Under the pieces are notes generated by a model. It was not told the DNA's origin and did no database searches. It was given only the letters and a program-made list of their open reading frames with translations. Positions 43,715 through 52,969 of a DNA stretch of 64,000 nt are shown one piece after another. The stretch is from Levilactobacillus huananensis (GTDB lineage: Bacteria > Bacillota > Bacilli > Lactobacillales > Lactobacillaceae). Each line of letters starts with the position of its first letter. Position 1 is the stretch's first letter. A program made the position numbers and the translations under genes. The stretch lies in the NCBI RefSeq assembly GCF_003946145.1, contig NZ_RHOC01000002.1, positions 1-64,000 on the forward strand, in the 5' to 3' direction.

Positions 43715-44311
43715 ATGAATATCAAAAAAGCTTTAGTTACGACTCTTGGAACGGTTGCTGTTGTCGGTGCCGGATTCTTCGCCACTAGTGACACGGCAAA
43801 TGCCGATGTTAAGGTTACGGTCAAGCAGGGGGATTCTGTTTGGTCATTAGCTAACAAGTATGACTCATCTGTACATGCTATCGAAAAGGCAAACAGCCTA
43901 GCTAACAGCAGCTTGATCTTTGTTGGTCAAAAGTTAAACGTGCCAAGTAGCACGCAAACGACTTCGACGAGCTCAGCTAACGTTGCTAGTCAAAGTTACA
44001 ACACGGCTAGCCAAACGCAAAACACGACTTCTACGCAACAACAAGCTACGACTAGCAGCAATACAACTGCTTCTACTGGTGTATCTGGTTCAGAATCTAG
44101 TGCCAAAGCATGGATTGCCGGTAAAGAATCTGGCGGTTCTTACTCAGCACGTAACGGCCAATATATTGGGAAGTACCAATTGAGTGCTTCTTACCTTAAC
44201 GGTGACTACTCAGCTGCCAACCAAGAAAAGGTTGCGAACAGCTACGTTGCTTCCCGTTATGGGTCATGGTCTGCTGCGCAATCATTCTGGCAAGCAAACG
44301 GCTGGTACTAA
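43715..44311 (+). CDS. LysM/Apf-type secreted cell-wall protein 1
   Basis: 198 residues: Sec signal peptide cleaved after ANA near residue 30, one LysM domain (about 31-77, binds peptidoglycan), a Ser/Thr/Gln linker, and the C-terminal domain of aggregation-promoting factors (KAWIAGKESGGSYSARNG to the terminal WQANGWY). This domain resembles lysozyme-like or Rpf-like folds with Glu in KESGGSY as a candidate catalytic residue. It acts at the cell wall. The ribosome site AAAGGAGGACATTCATT is shared with the paralogue downstream. Confidence 0.93.
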   Translation: MNIKKALVTTLGTVAVVGAGFFATSDTANADVKVTVKQGDSVWSLANKYDSSVHAIEKANSLANSSLIFVGQKLNVPSSTQTTSTSSANVASQSYNTASQTQNTTSTQQQATTSSNTTASTGVSGSESSAKAWIAGKESGGSYSARNGQYIGKYQLSASYLNGDYSAANQEKVANSYVASRYGSWSAAQSFWQANGWY

Positions 44312-44344
44312 AACTCAGCCAATTTAATGTTTAAATTCAAGTCA

Positions 44345-44376
44345 GCACAGTGGATGCAGGTCCACTGTGCTTTTTT
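44345..44376 (+). terminator. Terminator of the first apf gene
   Basis: A GCACAGTGGA/TCCACTGTGC stem is followed by TTTTTT. Confidence 0.88.
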
Positions 44377-44762
44377 GGTGCGCTGAAGAATTAGAGTCGC
44401 ATCAGCATGATTTTTTGAAAGCCATTGGGTAGCCACGGAACGTTGCGTGGCTTTTATGAATAACTTGCCTCTATCAGTGAACGTGTTTACTGACTTGGAG
44501 AAGAGCCGTTCGTAAAGAAGTCGGGTAAGTGTTAGTTCTTTTCGGCAGAATTGACTTAACTACGACGACTTTTACCTATAGTTAGGAAGGATTACGCTGC
44601 AGAATGGTTAAAAACTGCCACTTTATTTGCGAAAGATCGCGGTATACGGCGGAAATTAACACCGAGGAATTCGTTGAACCCCCGCCTTTACCCAAGAATT
44701 CGTTACACCGTGGCAACATAAGCCTTGAAAAGCTAGCCTATGTTGCGGCGTGATTAACCATG
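44377..44762. other. Intergenic region between the apf genes
   Basis: About 385 bp without a supportable gene. It contains a weaker hairpin AGCCACG/CGTGGCT with T-run (about 44431-44455) and a long dyad GCAACATA/TATGTTGC (about 44714-44745). The regulatory block of the second apf gene follows. Confidence 0.45.
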
Positions 44763-44807
44763 TTACGGTTTGTCACGCAAGGCGATTTTTCTTAACCAGC
44801 GTGTAAC
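44763..44807 (+). promoter_or_regulatory. Conserved control block of the second apf gene
   Basis: TTACGG-TTTGTCA-N10-TTTTTCTTAA-N5-GTGTAAC has the same spacing as the block at 43593. A further GTGTAACG follows 22 bp downstream. The TGTAAC units recall WalR half-sites, but the canonical N5 spacing is absent. Confidence 0.5.
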
Positions 44808-44906
44808 GCAGCAACAACCACCGTGTAACGTCCACAGGTTATGATAGGTCTCGTTAAGTAATTGAGACACAGAACGCTTCACTAATCAAAGGAGGACATT
44901 CATTTT

Positions 44907-45581
44907 ATGAATATCAAAAAAGTTTTAGTTTCTACATTAGGTACTGCCGCAGTATTAGGTGCCGGGTTCTTTGCCAGCACCACTTCCGCTAACGCCGACG
45001 TCCGGGTGTCGGTTAAGTCCGGAGACACGGTTTCTAAGATTGCAAACCAATACAATTCCAGTGTGTCATCAATCGAAAAGGCTAACGGTTTAAAGAATGT
45101 TAACTTAATCTACGTGGGTGAATCTCTGGTTGTGCCATCAGCTGCCGCAACCAGCACGACTACGACTAATAGCCAAGTTTCAACGCCTAGCCAAGCCACA
45201 ACGTCTAACAATACGACGACTAATACAAATAACGCTGCTAATTACAGTTCAACGAATACTTACAGTGGAACTAACAATTACAGCAAAACTAACAACTACA
45301 GCAGTCAATCTGCTACAACTGGGACGACCAGCTCTGCTTCAACGACGTCAACTTCAGGCAACGGATCATCTGCCAAGGCCTGGATTGCCAATAAGGAATC
45401 CGGTGGGTCATACTCAGCTCGTAACGGCCAATACATTGGGAAGTACCAATTGAGCGCTTCTTACTTGAATGGGGATTACTCTGCTGCCAACCAAGAAAAG
45501 GTTGCGAACAACTATGTGACCTCACGTTACGGTTCATGGTCTGCTGCTAAGTCATTCTGGCAAGCAAACGGCTGGTACTAA
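44907..45581 (+). CDS. LysM/Apf-type secreted cell-wall protein 2
   Basis: 224-residue paralogue of the preceding gene with the same plan: signal peptide (cleavage after ANA near 30), one LysM domain, a longer Ser/Thr/Asn linker with an NYS/TNNYS repeat (about 108-135), and the Apf C-terminal domain (KAWIANKESGGSYSARNG to WQANGWY). The C-terminal 68 residues are nearly identical between the two, while the linkers differ. A tandem duplication with shared control is the likely origin. Confidence 0.93.
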   Translation: MNIKKVLVSTLGTAAVLGAGFFASTTSANADVRVSVKSGDTVSKIANQYNSSVSSIEKANGLKNVNLIYVGESLVVPSAAATSTTTTNSQVSTPSQATTSNNTTTNTNNAANYSSTNTYSGTNNYSKTNNYSSQSATTGTTSSASTTSTSGNGSSAKAWIANKESGGSYSARNGQYIGKYQLSASYLNGDYSAANQEKVANNYVTSRYGSWSAAKSFWQANGWY

Positions 45582-45610
45582 GATTAACCGGCTAAACTAA
45601 AAATTATCAC

Positions 45611-45649
45611 GATGGTGGTTCTTCCTTTGGGGAGAATCACCATTTTTTT
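45611..45649 (+). terminator. Terminator of the second apf gene
   Basis: A GATGGTGGTTCT/AGAATCACCAT stem is followed by TTTTTTT. Confidence 0.8.
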
Positions 45650-45720
45650 GATGGTTGTCCTTGTTGTGGCAGACCCTAATACCTTTAAAAGATTTAGAAT
45701 TGGCGATTACCACTTGCAAT

Positions 45721-45767
45721 AAAATGACGTCATAGACAGCACTTACGCTGGTTATGACGTCATTTTT
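45721..45767. terminator. Terminator of the YhgE gene (bidirectional)
   Basis: An AAAATGACGTCATA/TATGACGTCATTTT stem with CAGC/GCTG in the loop lies just behind the leftward gene. Confidence 0.85.
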
Positions 45768-45769
45768 AA

Positions 45770-47167
45770 TCAGGCTTTAGCGAGGGGGTCTTGTTTCATG
45801 AGCAAGTGAAATTTTAGAATAACTAATAGATTGAATCCCACGATCATACTTAAGAGAATCCCCCAAGCTGTATTGGTGTCGGTATTCGTGGAGATAGCCG
45901 ATCGTAAGAGATCAATCAGATAGGTCATAGGTAACCATGGATTAAGCCGCTGAGCGAAGGTACTGACCAATGGTGTCGGATATAGGCCGCCAGAACTGGC
46001 GAGTTGGAGAACTAAGACGATCGAGATGAGCCAGGTACCGAAACCACCGAGTAGTAGTCGGAGACAGAAGATGAGGGAAAGAAATAGGACTGATCCCAGA
46101 AGAATGGCCCAGAAGAGGGCGGATTCTGAACGGACGGTTAGTCCATTAGCTTGTCGTAGGGTGAAGAAGAGTAGACCGCTTTGAATGAGGGCAACCGCCC
46201 CGACGACGCTGGCTTTACTGCCCCACCAAGTGAGGGCTAAGCGGGGTTTGCGATAAAATATTGCCCCGTCATACATGGTCCCTAGGGCAATCCCGCCGAC
46301 ATAAAGGCCAATTGCAATGGCGAACGGCGCCATACCGGTGCCATTATTAGGAACCTTGGCAATATCGTGACTTTGGACCGCCACCGGTTGTGCGAGAGCA
46401 GTCGCTGTTGTGGTGGTATCGGCAATCGTTGTGAGTTGTTGATGGCCCTTAGTGAGGCCTTGCCCCAGCGTAGTGGCTCCTTGCTGGAGACGCTGAATAC
46501 CTTGCTGTGAAGCAGTTAGACCCGTGGTTAGCGTATGGTTATGAACCGGTGCTGTGGCGGTCAGAAGTTTTTGCGTTCCCAGACCGAGTTGTTGGCTTCC
46601 AGAGGCAAGTTCCGTCGATCCTTTAGCTGCGGTAGCCATGCCAGTAGCCGCGCCGTGAACCGCAGCTAAGAGGGCCTGAACGTTCAATTTCGTGACTTCT
46701 CGGCTGACCCTGGTTGTAATGCTCGTGGCCATCCCACTAGTAATTTTGGAAACGATGAAGTTTTGGCCGGAGTTTTGGGTATAGTGAAGCTGCATTTGCT
46801 GTGGATGGGCCGTGAGTAAGGTGGTTGCGTCCTGAGAGAAGTCACGAGGAACCGTGACGATGAGGTAAACTTTTCCGGCCTTCAACCGTCGTTTCGCCGT
46901 GGCTTCTGAGAGGTGGTGAAAGTCGAGACCATCAGATCGACTGAGAGTGTGGGTGAGTTGTCGGCCAATTGCAATTGTTTTGCCATGGATGGTTGCGGGT
47001 TGGTCGTGATTCACGATGGCCACGGGAATATTATCGGTATGACCATATGTGTTCCACATGGACGATAGATAAAGATAACAGTAGATTGCCGGGATTAAGG
47101 CAATCATGAGTAGAACTAGAATCAGAGGTTTGTGTTGCCATAAGGCATGCCATTCACTTTTTAACAT
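45770..47167 (-). CDS. YhgE/Pip-family ABC-2-type membrane protein
   Basis: 465 residues with one N-terminal helix (residues 15-35), a large extracellular part rich in Gly/Thr/Gln helices (about 40-290), and five C-terminal helices (about 290-460), the plan of YhgE/Pip (phage infection protein) and ABC-2 permeases. VAIVNHD near residue 50 is a family landmark. The function is uncertain: phage receptor in Lactococcus, export or ESX-like scaffolds elsewhere. It is divergent from a TetR gene. A GAGATGTT/AACATCTC dyad (47187-47214) lies in its leader. Confidence 0.88.
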   Translation of the reverse strand: MLKSEWHALWQHKPLILVLLMIALIPAIYCYLYLSSMWNTYGHTDNIPVAIVNHDQPATIHGKTIAIGRQLTHTLSRSDGLDFHHLSEATAKRRLKAGKVYLIVTVPRDFSQDATTLLTAHPQQMQLHYTQNSGQNFIVSKITSGMATSITTRVSREVTKLNVQALLAAVHGAATGMATAAKGSTELASGSQQLGLGTQKLLTATAPVHNHTLTTGLTASQQGIQRLQQGATTLGQGLTKGHQQLTTIADTTTTATALAQPVAVQSHDIAKVPNNGTGMAPFAIAIGLYVGGIALGTMYDGAIFYRKPRLALTWWGSKASVVGAVALIQSGLLFFTLRQANGLTVRSESALFWAILLGSVLFLSLIFCLRLLLGGFGTWLISIVLVLQLASSGGLYPTPLVSTFAQRLNPWLPMTYLIDLLRSAISTNTDTNTAWGILLSMIVGFNLLVILKFHLLMKQDPLAKA

Positions 47168-47358
47168 GAAAATCCCACCTTTCGAGGAGATGTTGTGTTG
47201 CTCTAAAACATCTCGAGCGTAAGGCCATCAGGCAAGTGTTGCAATCGACAATCTGGGGGAAAGTGTCGGAAAGAAGGACAGTAATTATAGAGCGGTCGCG
47301 CATAAAAGACCGGCTGATTAACTGAAAAGGCCAACGACAGTTTTACCAAGAGTGTTCA

Positions 47359-47387
47359 TTGACGCTGTCTAAGAAAAGTTATCTAAT
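47359..47387 (+). promoter_or_regulatory. Promoter of the TetR gene at 47427
   Basis: TTGACG and TCTAAT are 17 bp apart, about 40 bp before the coding start. Confidence 0.6.
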
Positions 47388-47426
47388 AGTTTTAGAATCG
47401 CGTCATTCAGTGGAGGTGATGAAGTT

Positions 47427-48008
47427 ATGGAAACGGATATGCGAATTTTGACAACAGAGGTCAAGTTACAGCGCGCTTTCGTTAAACTGTTGGCGGACAA
47501 GGGATTTGATCGTCTCACAGTTCGAGATTTGGCTCGTGAGGCTGCGATTAATCGCGGCACTTTTTATCAACATTACCTGGATAAATTCGATTTACTAACT
47601 AGCTATGAAAATGAATTGGTGGAAGCGGTGCGGAAAATTTTTGCCCAATATCCCAAGCCAACGGGGGACATGGCACTGGACCAACGAGATGCTTTTTGGC
47701 AATTGTTCCAATATCTCTACCGCCAACACGTGCTTAGCAAAGCTTTGTTACAATGCCCAGCGTCAAAAATAGGACCGCATCTCAAGGAACTTATCGTGTC
47801 CATTGTGGCAGTTTCAGTTGACGCACAAGCTTTAATTCCACACGACTTTGCCCAAGAAATTGTTGCGCAGGGCATTCTTGACTTTATTCGTTATTGGCTG
47901 ACACGAGATGTGGTCTTGCCGCCACAGCACGCCTATACGATCTTTAAGGCAACGCGGATATTGTCGCCACAACAATTGGTGGGTGAAAATGACGAATTTT
48001 TCAAATAA
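47427..48008 (+). CDS. TetR-family transcriptional regulator (YhgE-linked)
   Basis: 193 residues. The N-terminal helix-turn-helix contains LTVRDLAREAAINRGTFYQHY (about residues 30-50), and the C-terminal ligand domain resembles TetR_C of the Lactobacillales type. It is divergent from the YhgE/Pip gene, a common pairing, so it most likely represses that gene and itself. GGAGGTGATGAAG precedes the ATG. Confidence 0.88.
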   Translation: METDMRILTTEVKLQRAFVKLLADKGFDRLTVRDLAREAAINRGTFYQHYLDKFDLLTSYENELVEAVRKIFAQYPKPTGDMALDQRDAFWQLFQYLYRQHVLSKALLQCPASKIGPHLKELIVSIVAVSVDAQALIPHDFAQEIVAQGILDFIRYWLTRDVVLPPQHAYTIFKATRILSPQQLVGENDEFFK

Positions 48009-48074
48009 TTCTTGAAAGCGGATACAAAGTTGATTACACTAGTAATTAACTGAGAAAAAGCGTAGGAGGAAATT

Positions 48075-49262
48075 ATGGGAAAAACATTGGCAATTAACGC
48101 GGGAAGTTCAACGCTGAAGTGGAAACTCTTTGAAATGCCAGAGGAGACGGTCATTGCATCTGGGTTGGTTGATCGCTTAAATCTACCTGGCTCGATCTTC
48201 AAGGTCAAGTTGGCTAATGGCGAAAAATTTACGGATACCCAGGACAATATCACCAATCAAGAGGCGGCGGCTATGGTGTTGACGCACTTGAAGACCTACG
48301 GAATTTTGGATCATTTGAGTGACATCACCGGTGTCGGTCATCGAATCGTGGCCGGGGGTGAAATCTTCAAGGACTCCGCCCTGATTACCCCGAAAGTTTT
48401 GGACCAGATCAAGTCCTTAAAGGACTATGCGCCGCTTCATAACCCGGTTCAGGCCTATTACATTGAAGTTTTCCAGCAGTTATTGCCAGATGCCCAACAG
48501 GTCGCGGTCTTCGACACCTCTCTGTATACTGAGATGCCAGCCGTGAACTACATGTATAGCTTGCCTTACGAATACTACGAAAAGTTTGGGGCCCGTAAAT
48601 ATGGCGCCCACGGAACCAGTCACCGTTACGTCGCTCACCGAACAGCAGAAATTCTAGGTAAACCGCTGGAAGACCTGAAAATGATCACGCTTCATTTGGG
48701 TTCAGGATCCTCGGTCACAGCATTTGACCACGGTCAGGCGCTCGATACCTCGATGGGCTTCACACCCCTCGCAGGGGTCATGATGGGGACGCGTTCGGGA
48801 GACATTGATGCTTCTCTGGTTGCCTTTCTGGCAGAGAAACTTCAGATTGATATGCCAGCCATGGTTGATATCTTAAACCATAAGTCGGGTCTATTAGGGG
48901 TATCCGAATTGTCTCCTGATCAACGTGACTTGGAAGATACCCAAGACGAACGACCAAAGTCTAAGCTGGCGTTGGATATGTTCGTCAACCGAGTGGTTCG
49001 CTACGTGGGAAGTTATGTGGCCGAACTCGGTGGCTTAGATGCCATTGTCTTCACGGCTGGTTCCGGTGAGAATGGTATTGCCATGCGCCAGGCCATTGCT
49101 GATCAACTTGGTGTCTTCGGGGTTGCAATCGATCCCGCTAAGAATGACTTCCGGGGAGAAGAACATGTCGTGAGTCCTGACGATGCGGCGGTTAAAGTTC
49201 TGGTCGTTCCAACCAACGAAGAACTCATGATTGTCCGCGACGTGGACCGTTTATCCCACTAG
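48075..49262 (+). CDS. ackA: Acetate kinase
   Basis: 395 residues. Converts acetyl phosphate and ADP to acetate and ATP, the energy-yielding end of the phosphoketolase route. Signatures are LAINAGSSTLKWKLF at the N-terminus, GAHGTSHRYV with the catalytic His near residue 180, and the phosphate-binding HLGSGSSVTAF. The start follows AGGAGGAAATT. It is 66 bp behind the TetR gene but probably a separate unit. No pta lies nearby. Confidence 0.95.
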   Translation: MGKTLAINAGSSTLKWKLFEMPEETVIASGLVDRLNLPGSIFKVKLANGEKFTDTQDNITNQEAAAMVLTHLKTYGILDHLSDITGVGHRIVAGGEIFKDSALITPKVLDQIKSLKDYAPLHNPVQAYYIEVFQQLLPDAQQVAVFDTSLYTEMPAVNYMYSLPYEYYEKFGARKYGAHGTSHRYVAHRTAEILGKPLEDLKMITLHLGSGSSVTAFDHGQALDTSMGFTPLAGVMMGTRSGDIDASLVAFLAEKLQIDMPAMVDILNHKSGLLGVSELSPDQRDLEDTQDERPKSKLALDMFVNRVVRYVGSYVAELGGLDAIVFTAGSGENGIAMRQAIADQLGVFGVAIDPAKNDFRGEEHVVSPDDAAVKVLVVPTNEELMIVRDVDRLSH

Positions 49263-49404
49263 ATCTTGTCATTAAAAGGTCGTCAGACGGCTTGGATTTA
49301 GTCTTATTGTCCCTTGGCCCCCGGTTCAGGTAGTGAGTTACGACGGGGATGATTCTGGTTGGAATTATCAGGATCAGCTACTGGTCTCGCAAAGTTAATA
49401 GTCA

Positions 49405-49444
49405 AAAAGCCCTCAACCGTGCTGGTCAGCACGGTTGAGGGCTT
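49405..49444. terminator. Bidirectional terminator
   Basis: An AAAGCCCTCAACCGTGCT arm with its perfect complement and a 4-nt loop lies about 150 bp behind ackA. Confidence 0.85.
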
Positions 49445-49609
49445 TACGCTTATGATGATTTTTAAATAATCTCAGTTGCGATGCAGATTTGGTGGACAAG
49501 CTTTATTATCAAATTGGTCGTCGCCAATTTGATATCGTGGTGAGCTGTCGGACGAAAGTTAGCGGGTTTTGACTGTGTAGATAGCGATCGGCTACAGCCA
49601 CTTCCAATC
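49445..49609. other. Intergenic region with a perfect dyad
   Basis: TATCAAATTGG-N6-CCAATTTGATA at 49507-49534 has no T-run on either side, so it is not a terminator. It lies behind the leftward ABC permease gene; role unknown. Confidence 0.4.
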
Positions 49610-51232
49610 TTATCGCATCTGAAGATCACGGCGGCGGTAACCCAGCCACCCCACGATAATCAAAACGATGGCTAAGACCACCATCCAGCTAAAGGTTGTC
49701 CAGTTGACGGTATGTTGCGGAATTCGCGGCATCCAGCCGGCAGGAGTGACGTTTTTAACCCAGTTAGGCAACTTGAGTAGGCTCCCCATGTAGACGGAAA
49801 CGAAGCCCAATGCCAGATAGAGCCAGGTCAAGGTCTTGATCCGTGGCCAGCAACCGACGAGTAACACGGCAATGCCCAGGAAGACCCAGATTTCGGGAAG
49901 TTGTCCGGCAATTCCTTGCCAAAATTCGTGTGCACTGATGCCGTCCTTCACATGATCCAGGCTAGCATCACCCATGACGACGATGCCACCCAGACCGCCA
50001 ATGTAGGCCAGGGTGCTGGTCAAAAAAGCGGGACCAATGTAGCTGAAGAAGAGTCGCGTGCGGCTTACTGGCCGTGCATAAACGGCTTCCAGCCACCCAC
50101 GGGTTTCGTCCGTGTGGGTCTTTAGGATCAACTGAATACCGGGAATCGTGGCCACGGCGGCCATGACAACGGCCAGAAGTGACGTGAAGCTTAACAACAC
50201 TTTGTGATTTGCCTCGTGGACCATTGCGGCTCCGAAGACTTGTTGCATTGTCGGATTGGTTTTTAAGATATTACCGATAGTATTGAAGACCGTGCCATAG
50301 GCAACGCCAAAGATGATGACTGCTAAGAGCCACGCAAGTATGATGTTGCGTTGGCGGCGCCACAGTAAGGAAAGCGGTCCTCGTAGAAAGGCTGAGGCCT
50401 GACGCTTACCGGGACGGGTGGTCAGTGCACCGGCTCCGAGGTCTCGGCGGTTATTGGCCATGACGGCTAGGCTAAAGAGCAGCAGCGCGGTGGCCAAACT
50501 CAACCAGACAGGTATCCAATTGGCATCGTTGTAGGGGGCTAGCTTTTCCACCCAGCCCAGTGGTGACCACCAGGTGAGTCTTGGATGTTGCACGTCGGTG
50601 ACCATCCGGGCTAAATAACTGATTCCGAAAAGTGTGTAGGCGAGACCAGTAGCACTGGCCGCGTGATCGGCGATTTGGGCCATGAGGAGGCCTAAGAAAC
50701 CGAATAGAAGTCCGGTGGAGGCCAAGCCAATCCCAATTAACCAGTTCCCTTCAATCGAAGCACCTGGCATGTTAGCGGCGGTTAGACCGACGCTGTAGAG
50801 GACACCCAGCAGACTGTTGATGATGACCAGTTCCCAGGCGGCAGCTGCCAATGGCGCAGCCGTGCCGACCGCATGAGACCGCACGAGTTCAGTGATTCCC
50901 AGATCTTCTTCACCGCGGGTGGCGTGAATGCTGAGCGCGAGGTTCATGACAACTTGAATCAATGCCATGAATAAGAGCATTTCATTGGCAAATATTTCGG
51001 CAGTGGTGACCTTCCCTTTAAAGGAGAAGGCCCCAAACATCGCGACGATCCCCGGGCTAGCAAGGGTTCCCTTGATGGCGTCAATCTCGGATTGGGTCCC
51101 GTAGATGTCCTCAAATTTCCAAGCCACACTGGCCATCAGAGCGGCCAGAATCACAATCCACATAAGAATTCGGAAGCGATCACGGCGAAAGGCTAACCGG
51201 ATCAATTGACCGGTACGTCCGTAACGTGACAT
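49610..51232 (-). CDS. ABC exporter permease (polyketide/ionophore exporter type)
   Basis: 540-residue membrane protein with about 12 helices, the double-length ABC-2 permease seen in TnrB/DrrB-like exporters. ATG 51232 follows AAAGGAGTG; a frame reaching 51373 overlaps the ATPase gene and lacks a site. It is coupled to the ATPase gene, whose stop lies 6 bp upstream. It probably exports a hydrophobic toxic compound (inference). Its control is likely through the divergent TetR protein. Confidence 0.85.
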   Translation of the reverse strand: MSRYGRTGQLIRLAFRRDRFRILMWIVILAALMASVAWKFEDIYGTQSEIDAIKGTLASPGIVAMFGAFSFKGKVTTAEIFANEMLLFMALIQVVMNLALSIHATRGEEDLGITELVRSHAVGTAAPLAAAAWELVIINSLLGVLYSVGLTAANMPGASIEGNWLIGIGLASTGLLFGFLGLLMAQIADHAASATGLAYTLFGISYLARMVTDVQHPRLTWWSPLGWVEKLAPYNDANWIPVWLSLATALLLFSLAVMANNRRDLGAGALTTRPGKRQASAFLRGPLSLLWRRQRNIILAWLLAVIIFGVAYGTVFNTIGNILKTNPTMQQVFGAAMVHEANHKVLLSFTSLLAVVMAAVATIPGIQLILKTHTDETRGWLEAVYARPVSRTRLFFSYIGPAFLTSTLAYIGGLGGIVVMGDASLDHVKDGISAHEFWQGIAGQLPEIWVFLGIAVLLVGCWPRIKTLTWLYLALGFVSVYMGSLLKLPNWVKNVTPAGWMPRIPQHTVNWTTFSWMVVLAIVLIIVGWLGYRRRDLQMR

Positions 51233-51237
51233 GACGA

Positions 51238-52134
51238 TCACTCCTTTCCCGTGTAGTAGTGCATGAAGAGATCTTCCAGGGTTGGTGGCGTACTTTGTAG
51301 GGCCATGACCTGGTGCTGGGCCAGGGTAGCCATGATTGTGGCCAGTTGGGAATCCTCGACAGCAAATTGCCATTCGTGTGCCTGATGGCCGGGGGTGACG
51401 CCGTGAACCCCAGTCAGGGTATTGACGTCAAAGTCATCACCCAGTGTGACTGTCACCATCGTACGTGTCAGGTGACGCATCTCGGCGAGACTTCCGGTCT
51501 CAATAATTTGCCCCTCACGAATAATGCCGATGCGGTCACACATGCGTTCGACCTCCGAAAGGATATGACTCGAGAGTAAGACGGCCTTGCCGCGTTGTTT
51601 CAGATCTAAAACGGCATCCTGGAAGACCCGCTCGTTGAGAGGGTCAAGTCCGGAGGTGGGTTCGTCGAAGATATAGAAGGCGGCATCTTGAGAGAGCGCA
51701 GCAATCAACGCGACCTTCTGGCGATTTCCTTTGGAGTAAGTCCGGGCTTTCTTGGTGGTGTCGAGACCGAACTGCTTGATCAGCGCCTCAGTCTTGTCGG
51801 AATGAGCCGCGCCATTCATTTTGAGTAAGAGGTCAATGATTTCACCACCGGTCAGATTCGGCCAGAGGTAGACGTCGCCGGGGACATAGGCCAGACGTTG
51901 ATGGATCGTAACGCTGTCGTGCCAGACGTCCTGACCGAAGATAGTGGCCGAACCGCCAGTCGCCCGGATTAGGCCCAGAAGTACCCGGATAGTTGTTGAT
52001 TTACCAGCACCGTTAGGTCCAATGAACCCGAACACCTCACCGGCATTCACACTGAAGGTGATATCTTTTAACGCTTGAAAGCGGCCAAACTTTTTTTGTA
52101 ATTGATGAATTTGTAAAATAGGCTGTGTCGCCAT
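51238..52134 (-). CDS. ABC exporter ATPase (DrrA-like)
   Basis: 298 residues with one nucleotide-binding domain: Walker A GPNGAGKST near residue 38, signature YSKGNRQKV near 133, Walker B YIFDEPTSGLD near 153, and a C-terminal extension typical of the DrrA group. It energises the permease encoded directly downstream. It is the first gene of a two-gene operon divergent from a TetR gene. Confidence 0.9.
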   Translation of the reverse strand: MATQPILQIHQLQKKFGRFQALKDITFSVNAGEVFGFIGPNGAGKSTTIRVLLGLIRATGGSATIFGQDVWHDSVTIHQRLAYVPGDVYLWPNLTGGEIIDLLLKMNGAAHSDKTEALIKQFGLDTTKKARTYSKGNRQKVALIAALSQDAAFYIFDEPTSGLDPLNERVFQDAVLDLKQRGKAVLLSSHILSEVERMCDRIGIIREGQIIETGSLAEMRHLTRTMVTVTLGDDFDVNTLTGVHGVTPGHQAHEWQFAVEDSQLATIMATLAQHQVMALQSTPPTLEDLFMHYYTGKE

Positions 52135-52206
52135 TTAAATCCCCTCCTCACGGTTATTAAATCGCTATCATCGTAAGCCTTGGTTTAGGGGAAGTCAATA
52201 GAAAAG

Positions 52207-52231
52207 TGAACTATTTTTCTTGAATAGTTCA
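52207..52231. promoter_or_regulatory. TetR-type operator between the ABC operon and tetR
   Basis: TGAACTATT-N7-AATAGTTCA is a perfect 25-bp dyad in the divergent region. Its position suits a repressor acting on both sides. An extended -10 for tetR (TGCTAAAAT) follows about 35 bp away. Confidence 0.65.
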
Positions 52232-52327
52232 TCAAATTTAAATACACCAAGGTCGAATGTGCTAAAATAATAACAGCTAAGAAGAAACCGCTGACATTTA
52301 AAAAGCAGGCAAAGGGACGTGAACCAA

Positions 52328-52969
52328 ATGGCAACGAACCAAGAGAGAAAGGACCAACAGCGGCGTAAAATTTTGGCCGCCGCAACCAAGCTATTTCTAC
52401 GTGATGGCTATAAACCCACGCACGTTAAGGGCGTGGCGGATGAGGCCAGCGTGTCGCAGGTCACCCTGTACAAATACTTTGATAGCAAGTATGACCTGGC
52501 TCACCAAGTCGTCTTGGATCTTATCGTAGGTGGTTATGCCCAGTACCGCACGGTGGTTGATGATCCCAAGAAGTCGTTCCGTGAGGTCGTTCAGTTCATG
52601 ATGAAGACTAAGGTTAAAGTTTCCGCAGGGATGAGTCAGGATTTTTATAATTTCACGGTTGCGGACATGCAGGGTAAATTTGGTAATGGTGAAGCCAAGG
52701 CGACGTATGTTGCCGGCAAGCAGTCCTTTTGGGATGCCGTCATTCAACGGGGCCGGGACGCAGGGATGATTAACCCTGAGATTTCCAATGCGGCCCTGAC
52801 GATGTATCTGGATATGTATGTCGACTACTTTAGTTCGCCGGACCATGATATTCCAGAGTATCGGCAACTGATTGACCAACTAATGCACTTATTCTTCTAT
52901 GGGTTCGTGGGGATTGCCTCGGATGCAGAAGAAAAAACTTCTAAGGAGCGCAAATATGACGAAAAATGA
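52328..52969 (+). CDS. TetR-family regulator (ABC exporter-linked)
   Basis: 213 residues. The N-terminal DNA-binding part contains VKGVADEASVSQVTLYKYF (about 35-53). ATG 52328 is preferred to an in-frame GTG at 52319. It is divergent from the ABC exporter operon, and a perfect dyad lies between them. Its end overlaps the HD hydrolase gene by 14 nt, so the two are translationally coupled. Confidence 0.87.
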   Translation: MATNQERKDQQRRKILAAATKLFLRDGYKPTHVKGVADEASVSQVTLYKYFDSKYDLAHQVVLDLIVGGYAQYRTVVDDPKKSFREVVQFMMKTKVKVSAGMSQDFYNFTVADMQGKFGNGEAKATYVAGKQSFWDAVIQRGRDAGMINPEISNAALTMYLDMYVDYFSSPDHDIPEYRQLIDQLMHLFFYGFVGIASDAEEKTSKERKYDEK

